Assembly: GCA_020049335.1 (NCBI GenBank)
Contig: JAIFKX010000228.1
Span: forward strand, 1-45,918
Direction: 5' to 3'
Length of the DNA stretch: 45,918 bases
DNA from: Paludibacter sp.
Lineage (GTDB): Bacteria > Bacteroidota > Bacteroidia > Bacteroidales > Paludibacteraceae
Shown piece after piece: positions 1 to 8,600 of this stretch. The notes beneath the pieces were generated by a model. The model worked only from the letters and a program-made list of their open reading frames with translations. It made no database searches and was not told the origin of the DNA. Within the stretch, counting starts at the first letter, position 1, and each line of letters opens with the position of its first letter. Made by a program: the position numbers and the translations under genes.

Positions 1-285
1 GGTAAAAATTTGATTGATAGCGCTTTGCTCGAAAAACAAAAAGCGGAAGGCGTAAGCCGTAAATTGGTTCGTTTTGAACTTAGTGAGCGTGGCATTCCGC
101 GTCATGGTTACGATATTACAAACTTACAGGGCGAAAAGATAGGAGAAGTTACGTCGGGCTGTATGATTCCGGGCACAAAAACAGGAATTGGCATGGGTTA
201 TGTGCAGGCAGCTTATTCAAAAGCCGGTTCGGAAATCGGAATTCAGATTCGAAACAACAATTTAAAAGCGGTAGTTGTAAAATAA
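1..285 (+). CDS. gcvT: Aminomethyltransferase (glycine cleavage system T protein), C-terminal part, truncated by window edge
   Basis: Frame 1 is open from base 1 ([13 protein letters not shown]...). [17 protein letters not shown]...[21 protein letters not shown] matches the GcvT C-terminal domain. Confidence 0.9.
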   Translation, partial: GKNLIDSALLEKQKAEGVSRKLVRFELSERGIPRHGYDITNLQGEKIGEVTSGCMIPGTKTGIGMGYVQAAYSKAGSEIGIQIRNNNLKAVVVK

Positions 286-294
286 AACCACTTT

Positions 295-1335
295 TTATTC
301 GATAAAACCACCGCCCAAAATCCTATTATTCAGGTAAAAAACAGCTGACTGGCCAGGAGCAATGGATTCGAGCGGTTCGTGGAGCAGTACTTGTGCACGG
401 TTATCGGATAGAAAATGCACACGGCAAGCGGTATTTTGTTTTCGGTAGCGAATGCGACAATATATGTCGGTTTCGCTGCCGAAAATTGTTTTATCCACTA
501 CATTCACCGAATGAATTGTAAATTCGGTTTTGTACATAGCCGAAAGTGGCGCTAAGACTACTTCGTTTTTTTCGGGTAAAATCTGCTTTACAAAAACTTT
601 CCTATTGAGGTGTATCAGTCCGCGTCGCTGTCCAACGGTGTACAAAGCAAAGCCATTGTGCCTACCGAGCACATTTCCGCTTTCGTCCACAAAATTTCCG
701 GCATAAATGTACTCGTCGGGATTCGTTAATTGCGACTTGAGAAAAGGGCGATAATCCCCTTGACAAAAACAAGCTCCGAGACTGTCTTTTTTTTCGGAAA
801 CTTTCCGAAAACCATGTTCAGCAGCTATTTTGCGAACATCTGTTTTGTAAAAACCTCCCAATGGAAATACGATTCGAGCCAATTGTTGCTGCGTAAGTCC
901 CCACAAAAAGAAAGATTGGTCTTTATCCGGATCTACGCCCTGGCATACAAAATAGTGCTCATTCTCGTTTTCAATCTGTACGTAGTGACCCATAGCTACT
1001 TTCGGACAGCCCAAACGGTCGGCTTCGTCAATCATTAGTTTCCATTTCAACTCGTTGTTGCACTTCACACAAGGGAAAGGAGTTCGACCCGCAAGGTATT
1101 CGTTTACAAAATAACCCACAATTTTTTCCTTAAAAAGCGCACGGGCATCGTAAGTGACGTGCTGAATTCCTAATTGTTGGCACAACTCTTCCGCATCTTT
1201 CAAATGTTGGTTTTCGCCTTCTTCCCAAAACCGAAACGTAATACCCACAACTTCGTAGCCCTGCTGCTGCAAAAGAATGGCAGCTACCGAACTATCGGTG
1301 CCGCCACTCATGCCTAACAAAATGCGTTTATCCAT
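295..1335 (-). CDS. mnmA: tRNA-specific 2-thiouridylase (MnmA family)
   Basis: PP-loop GMSGGTDSSVAA, TPFPCVKCNNELKW, MGHYVQ, and LGACFCQGDYRPFL around the second catalytic Cys; YTVGQRRGL motif. Confidence 0.9.
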   Translation of the reverse strand: MDKRILLGMSGGTDSSVAAILLQQQGYEVVGITFRFWEEGENQHLKDAEELCQQLGIQHVTYDARALFKEKIVGYFVNEYLAGRTPFPCVKCNNELKWKLMIDEADRLGCPKVAMGHYVQIENENEHYFVCQGVDPDKDQSFFLWGLTQQQLARIVFPLGGFYKTDVRKIAAEHGFRKVSEKKDSLGACFCQGDYRPFLKSQLTNPDEYIYAGNFVDESGNVLGRHNGFALYTVGQRRGLIHLNRKVFVKQILPEKNEVVLAPLSAMYKTEFTIHSVNVVDKTIFGSETDIYCRIRYRKQNTACRVHFLSDNRAQVLLHEPLESIAPGQSAVFYLNNRILGGGFIE

Positions 1336-3268
1336 TACTTCGCAATTCTTCTAAGTCCTCGCTTAGCAGTTCCCATTCGTACATTTTATGTTCCAACTCT
1401 CGTTGTTTTTTTTGGAATTTCATAATAAAATCGCTATCGGTTGCAAATTCTGGTAATTGCAATTTCTGACTCATTTCGGCCAAATCAATTTCGTATTTCT
1501 GAATTGCGATTTCCATTTCCTCCACATCTCGTTCGGCTTTTCGAATTTTACGATTCAATTCCTTGCGAGCTTCGTATCCTAATTTATTATCCGAAACCGT
1601 TTTATCTGCCTCCTGAGCCTCTTTCCTTTCAAGTGTTTTAATTTCGAGTTCGCTCAGGTTTTGCATTTTTTTATACTGCAAAAAAGCATAAATACCACCC
1701 AAATGTTCGCGTACTTTTTTATTGCCAAACTCATACACTTTATCAACTAAACCGTCGAGAAATTCACGGTCGTGCGACACGATTATTGCAGTGCCATCAA
1801 AAGTTTTAATCGCCTCTTTGAGCACTTCTTTGGAGCGCATATCCAAATGGTTGGTAGGTTCATCGAGAATCAGTAAATTCACCGGTTCGAGTAAAAGTCG
1901 AATCATTGCCAATCGGCTTCGCTCACCACCCGACAGCACTTTCACTTTTTTGTCGGAAGCTTCGCCTCCAAACATAAAAGCACCCAAAATATCGCGAATT
2001 TTGGTACGAATATCGCCCACAGCTACGTAATCAATGGTTTCGAAAACGGTTTTACTTTCGTCGAGCAACGAAGCTTGGTTTTGTGCAAAATAGCCAATTT
2101 TCACATTGTGTCCGTGTTTGAGCTTTCCCGAAAACTCAATTTCATCCATTATACATTTCACCAAAGTCGATTTTCCTTCGCCATTCTTACCCACCAATGC
2201 TACTTTTTCGCCTCGGTTGATAATTAAACCAATATTATCGAGCACTACATGAGTACCATAAGCTTTAGTCAAATTTTCCACTTCTATTGGGATAATTCCC
2301 GAATGAGGTGCTGGTGGAAATTTAAGGTGTAGACGCGAATTGTCTTCCATATCCACTTCGAGGCGCGCCACCTTATCGAGCTGTTTAATACGTGATTGTA
2401 CCTGAACAGCTTTGGTAGCCTTGTAGCGAAAACGGTCGATAAAATCCTCCGTTTCCTGAATCATTTTCTGCTGATTTTCGTATGCGCGCACCTGTTGCTC
2501 GTGTCGTTCTTTGCGCAGTTCAACGTATTTGGAATAATTGACGTTGTAGTCGTAAATTTTACCCAGAGAAATTTCGATAGTGCGTGTAGTAACGGCATCG
2601 ATAAAAGCCTTATCGTGCGAAACAAGCAGCACTGCACTTCCCGAAGTAACTAAAAAGTTTTCGAGCCACTGTATGGATTCTATATCGAGATGATTGGTAG
2701 GCTCATCGAGCAACAAAATATCGGGGCGCTGTAGCAAAATTTTAGCCAATTCGATACGCATACGCCATCCGCCACTAAATTCGGCACATTGTCGTTCGAA
2801 ATCGGTGCGCAGAAAGCCCAAGCCCAATAATGTTTTTTCTATTTCGCCATAAAAATTACCACTTCCAACAATATTGAGGTGCTCGGTATGATGCGAAAGA
2901 CGGTCTATTAAATCGTGGTACGATACACTCTCATAATCAGTTCGGTCGGCTAATTCCTGACTAATTTTGTCTATTTGCACTTGCAACGAAGTAATATGTT
3001 CGAAAGCTTTTTCAGCCTCCTGCATTACTGTTGTTCCATGATTATGAATCATGTGCTGCGGCAAATAACCGATAGTGAGGTCTTTGGGAATGGTGATTTT
3101 GCCACGCGTAGGAGCTTGAGTTCCGGCAAATACTTTCAATAAAGTTGTTTTTCCGGCACCGTTTTTTCCTACAAGCGCAATTTTATCTTTTTGATTTACC
3201 AGAAAAGTAATTTCGTCGAACAAAGGCGACCCACCAAATTCAATTGTAAGTTGTTCTACTGAAATCAT
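1328..3268 (-). CDS. ABC-F family ATP-binding protein (two ABC domains, linker, C-terminal coiled coil)
   Basis: Two Walker A motifs (GKNGAGKTTL, GKNGEGKSTL), signatures FSGGWRMRIELAK and LSGGERSRLAM, LLLDEPTNHLD twice, no TM segments. Confidence 0.93.
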   Translation of the reverse strand: MISVEQLTIEFGGSPLFDEITFLVNQKDKIALVGKNGAGKTTLLKVFAGTQAPTRGKITIPKDLTIGYLPQHMIHNHGTTVMQEAEKAFEHITSLQVQIDKISQELADRTDYESVSYHDLIDRLSHHTEHLNIVGSGNFYGEIEKTLLGLGFLRTDFERQCAEFSGGWRMRIELAKILLQRPDILLLDEPTNHLDIESIQWLENFLVTSGSAVLLVSHDKAFIDAVTTRTIEISLGKIYDYNVNYSKYVELRKERHEQQVRAYENQQKMIQETEDFIDRFRYKATKAVQVQSRIKQLDKVARLEVDMEDNSRLHLKFPPAPHSGIIPIEVENLTKAYGTHVVLDNIGLIINRGEKVALVGKNGEGKSTLVKCIMDEIEFSGKLKHGHNVKIGYFAQNQASLLDESKTVFETIDYVAVGDIRTKIRDILGAFMFGGEASDKKVKVLSGGERSRLAMIRLLLEPVNLLILDEPTNHLDMRSKEVLKEAIKTFDGTAIIVSHDREFLDGLVDKVYEFGNKKVREHLGGIYAFLQYKKMQNLSELEIKTLERKEAQEADKTVSDNKLGYEARKELNRKIRKAERDVEEMEIAIQKYEIDLAEMSQKLQLPEFATDSDFIMKFQKKQRELEHKMYEWELLSEDLEELRSNG

Positions 3269-3424
3269 TTATTATTTTGATGTGATGATGTGTTGAAGTG
3301 ATAATGTTATGACGTTTTACCGTTGTATAATAATTTTGCAAAGTTACAAAAAAAAACATAGCAATAGAACATACTTAAAATACTTATTAGTGATTCGGGA
3401 TAACTATATAAATATACGCTTTTC

Positions 3425-3619
3425 ATGTCCAAAGAAGGGAGTGTATATGTTCCTATAGAATTTCGGAATAGCCCTGAAAAGGCTTGTTTGAAAGCTGTTG
3501 ATGATTGTGATTTATTCTTAGGAATTATATTTCCACGTTATGGATTAGGTATAACACATAAAGATGTGTTTTGGCATGAACATATTAATCACCTGCATCC
3601 AAGGATTTGTTGGCACTAA
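3425..3619 (+). pseudogene. Truncated DUF4062-like gene remnant
   Basis: ACLKAVDDCDLFLGIIFPRYGLGITHKD resembles the DUF4062 core. Only about 50 aa remain before the frame runs into a copy of the downstream epimerase 5' end. Confidence 0.6.
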
Positions 3620-3656
3620 CTTAGTGCAGGCTTTGAAAGCCAACCAGAGCAATTGA
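3576..3656 (+). pseudogene. Duplicated 5' fragment of the downstream NAD-dependent epimerase gene
   Basis: Translates as MNILITCIQGFVGTNLVQALKANQSN*, versus MNILITGIHGFVGTNLVQALKANHSIYG at 4195; about 85% nucleotide identity by eye. Confidence 0.85.
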
Positions 3657-3750
3657 TGGGGTGGAAATTGAGTTTGTGGTGGTGTTTTTCAGAAATAATA
3701 TTATCTTTGTAATTATTACGATTGTAATTATCCTAAAAAAGCTATAATTT

Positions 3751-4158
3751 GTGTCGGTAAAAAATCCATTTGTCATTAGCGGCTGTATTTCGCCCTATTA
3801 TTTTTGTGATAGGGAAGAAGAGGCAAAAACCTTGGTTCGCTATCTTACCAATAATCGGAATACGGCACTAATTTCTACCCGCAGGATGGGGAAAACTGGC
3901 TTAATTCAGCATTGTTTTCAGATGCCCGAAATTCGTGACTCTTTTCATTGCTTTTTTATTGATATTTATGCCAGTTCAAATCTCCGCGATTTAGCATTCG
4001 TATTGGGCAAAGTTGTATCGGTAAACTCAGCCGATTTTATTCGCAGGCACCAACTACGTTCGGCCAGCTCCATACAAGCAGCTATGAAATACCTGTTAGA
4101 AAAGGACCTAATGACGGTTGAAAATCAGGTGTATTCGGTTTACGATCGTTTTTTTTGA
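3751..4158 (+). pseudogene. AAA-type ATP-binding protein, degenerate (internal deletion, early stop)
   Basis: N-terminal NPFVISG...YFCDREEE...NRNTALISTRRMGKTGLIQHCF (Walker A) is joined directly to a C-terminal helix-turn-helix-like part (SSIQAAMKYLLEKDLMTVENQVYSVYDRFF). Walker B and sensor regions are missing, and the stop falls within what looks like a continuing YDRFF..WLKE tail. Confidence 0.65.
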
Positions 4159-4194
4159 TTTTGGCTGAAAGAGAATTTTTAAAAAATATTGATA

Positions 4195-5271
4195 ATGAAC
4201 ATATTAATCACCGGTATTCACGGTTTTGTAGGCACCAATTTAGTGCAGGCTTTAAAAGCAAACCATAGCATTTATGGATTGGATATTGTTAGCCCCCAAA
4301 AGGAGGGAGTTGTGCATACTTTTGGGTGGAATGACTTGGATGCTTTACCTCCAATTGATGCAATAATTCATTTAGCTGGCAAAGCGCACGATACAAAAAA
4401 TCAGACCGTAGCTCAAACGTACTTCGACATTAACACCGGTCTCACACAGAAAATATACAATTGGTTTAGGGCTTCGTCGGCAACGAAATTTATCTTTTTC
4501 AGTTCGGTAAAAGCCGCTGCCGATAGGGTAGAGGGCATTTTAACCGAAGAAGTGGAGCCTACACCGCTTGGACCTTATGGCGAAAGCAAAATTGCAGCGG
4601 AGAAATATATTCTTGTAGAGACGCAATGCTTTGCGTCTGAAAATACCAAAAAGACGCAAAGCATTGCGTCTGATTCTGAGACGCAAAGCGTTGCGATTGA
4701 TTCTGAGACGCAAAGCATTGCGATTGATTCTGAGACGCAAAGCATTGCGATTGATTCTGAGACGCAAAGCATTGCGTCTCTACGGCAAAATTATTACATT
4801 CTTCGTCCCTGCATGATTCATGGGCCAGGAAATAAGGGAAACCTAAATTTGCTGTACAATGTGGTAAAACGAGGAATACCATATCCGTTGGGTGCTTTCG
4901 AAAATCGTCGTTCGTTTTGTTCTATCGATAATCTGAGTTATGTAATTAATGGGCTAATTGCGAACGATGTGGAAAGTGGAGTTTACAATGTATGCGACGA
5001 CGAAACTGTTTCGACCAACGAGTTGATTGAAATTATTTCATCTTCGCTTGGAAAGGAAAGGCAAATTTGGCATTTAAATAAAAAATTTATTGAATTGGCA
5101 GCCAAAGTAGGTTCGGTTTTGCATCTGCCACTCAACACCGAGCGTCTTCAAAAATTAACAGAAAACTATGTAGTGTCCAATGCTAAAATTAAAAAAGCAC
5201 TTGGTATAAAAGCTATGCCCGTATCGGCATCCGAGGGTTTAATAAAAACGCTGAAGAGTTTTAGGGAATGA
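4195..5271 (+). CDS. NAD-dependent epimerase/dehydratase (extended SDR), with an in-frame repeat insertion
   Basis: MNILITGIHGFVGTNLVQAL Rossmann motif, FFSSVKA, YGESKIAAEKY (YxxxK), RPCMIHGPGNKGN. Start taken at 4195; the ORF track starts at 4189. Confidence 0.85.
   Translation: MNILITGIHGFVGTNLVQALKANHSIYGLDIVSPQKEGVVHTFGWNDLDALPPIDAIIHLAGKAHDTKNQTVAQTYFDINTGLTQKIYNWFRASSATKFIFFSSVKAAADRVEGILTEEVEPTPLGPYGESKIAAEKYILVETQCFASENTKKTQSIASDSETQSVAIDSETQSIAIDSETQSIAIDSETQSIASLRQNYYILRPCMIHGPGNKGNLNLLYNVVKRGIPYPLGAFENRRSFCSIDNLSYVINGLIANDVESGVYNVCDDETVSTNELIEIISSSLGKERQIWHLNKKFIELAAKVGSVLHLPLNTERLQKLTENYVVSNAKIKKALGIKAMPVSASEGLIKTLKSFRE
4615..4783. repeat. 169-bp repeat element with 24-bp perfect terminal inverted repeats, inside the epimerase CDS
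   Basis: GTAGAGACGCAATGCTTTGCGTCT (4615-4638) is the exact reverse complement of 4760-4783. Internal 27-bp direct repeats at 4669-4695, 4696-4722, 4723-4749 and 4750-4776 encode (I/S)DSETQS(I/V)A. Confidence 0.95.
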
Positions 5272-5520
5272 TTTTTTTTTCAGTTAACCCAAAAAAATGA
5301 AAGATAAAGATGTGATTTAGTTATCGAATGAAGCTAATAAAGTTTTTTAGGGGCTGCACTAGTCATATCATATTAGCTACTCATAGATAATTCTTTGTAA
5401 TTAAACAAGCGTATAAAATATTTTTGTAACCTTTAAAAATGTTCAAAAATACATGTTTACACAACATGCTTAATAATTGAACTACTCTTATGTAGAGATT
5501 TCGTTGTTGATAAAGGTTTG

Positions 5521-5560
5521 AAAAATAGGACTATTGGCATACTGCCAATAGTCCTATTTT
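5521..5560. terminator. Bidirectional intrinsic terminator hairpin
   Basis: AAAATAGGACTATTGGC-atact-GCCAATAGTCCTATTTT, perfect 17-bp arms, between convergent genes. Confidence 0.85.
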
Positions 5561-5565
5561 GAGTA

Positions 5566-5596
5566 AAGAGCAAACTCCTTTCGAAAGTTTGCTCTT
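5566..5596. terminator. Second hairpin in tandem
   Basis: AAGAGCAAACT...AGTTTGCTCTT, 11-bp arms, immediately after the first hairpin. Confidence 0.6.
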
Positions 5597-5617
5597 AATT
5601 ATTCCCGTTGGTTCCCC

Positions 5618-8600
5618 TTATTTTAGAAATACTTTTGTCAGTTCATTTTGCGAGTTGATAGTTCTTTTTACTATATAAACCACATTTGCAGGAGCTGAAA
5701 ATTGTATGTTTTCGTTTGCCTTGATAGGTTTAATTCCAATAGTTCTTCCCGAAATGTCGTAAACATATACCGTTCCGTCGGTATTCGAAAAATTCTGAAC
5801 AAATATTTTATTGTCGTAAGTGTATACTTTAGAATAATTAAATTCAGATTCAACATTTTCTGTTTTTTGAGATAAAATTTTAAATCTTAGTTTTGTATTT
5901 GTTTTAGAACTTGCATTAAAAACATATTCTGTTCCTGAAAGTGAAATATCAATTACTCTATTTTCGACTAAATCGTGTAAATAAATTTTAGTATATTTAG
6001 CTAATGTGCTTTCGTCGTGTTTAATAGTCATTTTATATTCGGTATCCTGACCGGCTTGAAATGCTAAAGTAGTATTATTAATGTCGTCGACCGAATTAAT
6101 TTGATAATTTCCATCACTTTCAACGGAATAAAATTGTGGACTAAGCGCATTTCCTGTTAGTTTTTTACCATCAAACCCGTTATCGAAACTGCGCGTATAA
6201 CTTTCGTGACTCATAATCCAAATTCTATCTGCTCCATTTTCACCTTCAATATCAATGGTTGTAGTTGTCTGATTATCAGTTGTAGATGAAGATTTTGTGC
6301 GCTGAAGATCTGTATTTGCCATTGTAACTGTGCTGTAATTAAAGTTTACATAAGATAACTCTGTAGATGCCTGTGCAGCAGGTATGCGAACCATCAGTGT
6401 ACCCATTGAAGGCACTTGACGGGGTATGCCAAATTGTCCTGCTTGATTTTTAGGTACTGCAAAATACTGACCTGGAGCCGAACCGAGTCCTTGTAGTGCT
6501 TGGTCTCTAATATTTCTCCATGCTAAAAAGGTACCCGTTGAATACAAATAGGCAGTAGCTTCAACCCCATCACCAAATTCAATGAGTTTAATATCCATAG
6601 CAGCTGTATAAGGATTAGCAAACAAATGTTGTCCGGGATATAATGCGTCTAAAGTTTTAACAAACTGCCCCGAATTATAATTCGAATTTACTAATTGCCC
6701 TTTAAAAGTATAGAATTTTGGATTTTGCTGACAAAGCTCATAGCCAATAAAAGGCTGAATGGTGGACGTGTTTGTTAGCGACCTCCAGTGGGTTGCCGTA
6801 TCTTTATCGCTCTCGATTAATTCGCGTACATAAGCACCATAGAATGTTGGCAATGTAGGCAAAGAGGAAACTGGTATGCCAAAAAATTGCCATTGGTATA
6901 CATTGTTAAATCCACCTGCCTTATTCCAACTTGCCGGCGAATACATTTCTACCGTTCCATAGGCTTGATTATTTTGAGGATTGTTATATTTCAACGAGCC
7001 ATTTGGTAGATTATCGCTTGCTTTGATAAGAATTAAATCTTCCGCTTTTGTAACAGGCACCGTAACGGGTGGGGTTACATTTATGATATTATTTACAATT
7101 AATGTTAGCGATGGTGGTATAATAAGGCTTCGAATGGTTGCGTTTATTAAACTACCAATGGTTCGGTTTATATCTAATTGTAGATTGCGAACTGCCGCCG
7201 AACCATAATTCGAAACCGTTGCATAAATCACATTATCTCCCGCGGCAGGAACATAGTTCGCTGTCCAGTTTCCAGCTTTTCCCCAATCGGTATCAATGCC
7301 ACCCATCCAGTAATTTACCAATGGTGTTTGCACATTTATAAGCTCTGAGCCATTTACAGGGTTTGGTTGAGCACATGCGATAGAGCTTGTCATTTCGCAG
7401 CTCACAGTCAAACTGCCTGTACCTGTTGGTGTATAACTAAATGTATTATCTGTTTGTCCTAGTTGCTCAACTCCACCAACAAACCATTTATAGCTTGGCG
7501 TAGTACCACCATTTACAGGGGTTGCTGTAAATACAACCGGGGCATTTTGATACACATTTGTTGGCGAATGCGTTACTGCAACCGATGGTGTAACCGATGG
7601 TGCAACTTGTACATTTTGAGTGGAAGTGGCCGAAAGAATTTGTTTAAATACGATGCTATCTAAAGCAAAATCGTTCCCATTAGCATCTGTCGTTTGATTT
7701 ATTAACTCTAAATTGAGAATATTATTTGTTCCTGAAGCAGTATTGTACAAATATTGTGTCCAAATTCCGGTTGATGCAATGGCAGTGTAAATTGGTCCTG
7801 CAATATCGCCATTTACGTAAAGTTGTAATTTCGAAGGAGCCGGATCCGTACCTTTTACCACCGTTTGTAGCCAATAGGTAAATTCATATTCGGAGCCTGG
7901 CACAACAGGTACACTTTGAGTCCAAACTACTGCACCCGCGGTTGTATTTCCATTAATTACCATTTGCTGTGTTCCAATTACAGTTGTATCAGGTACACTA
8001 TTAAAATTGTAATGGACATCACTCGCAAATGTAGTAACTGTGTAGAGTCCTTCGGGAACCAATGCACTTGCTACGGGTGCTGCATAAGCATAGCTGCTGC
8101 TAAAACCAACATTCCCCATTTCGAAATCGCCATTTACAATCAGATTTCCACCTACCGTAACATTTCCGGTTACGGTATAATTGCCCGACATTTGAGTCGT
8201 TGCATTGGTAATAGTTGGATTAGGTAAAATAGAATAATAGCTATTAGGGCCTGTCCAGAATTGATTTTCTACATCAACACCAGTGCTTGTTAAATAAATC
8301 GTTTCGCCTAAACAATAAGTTCCACCACCTCCTGAACTGATTAATGGAGATGCAAATACTTTTCCGGTAAGTGCTACATTTTTCGAACTTGCTCCTGTTG
8401 AACTTGCAACAAGGTTTCCACTAAAGTTTAAAGCAGTTAATCCGGCAGCCAATCGTAAAGTAACTTCGGTGGCATCAACTGTTGTTCCTGTTCGAGTTAA
8501 TGTAATCGGGGTAGTTTGATAAAGACCAGTACTAGGATTTAATATTTCGAAATTTGCTGGAGGTGCTACCGATATATCGTTCGTTAATAGAGCACCACTT

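Noticed and set aside
730-1038. 102-aa + ORF
   Set aside because: Antisense to mnmA; no independent evidence.
295-1335. Unusual catalytic Cys context (GACFCQGDY instead of GICFIGE) in MnmA
   Set aside because: Both catalytic cysteines are still present; Bacteroidetes commonly carry divergent MnmA paralogs, so this is not strong evidence of a new function.
3268-3312. GATGTGATGATGTGTTGAAGTGATAATG as a microsatellite
   Set aside because: Too short and irregular to call a tandem repeat.
4540-4882. Overlapping ORFs on both strands (4540-4767 -, 4559-4882 -, 4575-4772 -, 4631-4816 +)
   Set aside because: They arise because the 27-bp repeat lacks stops in most frames. The only supported frame is the epimerase.
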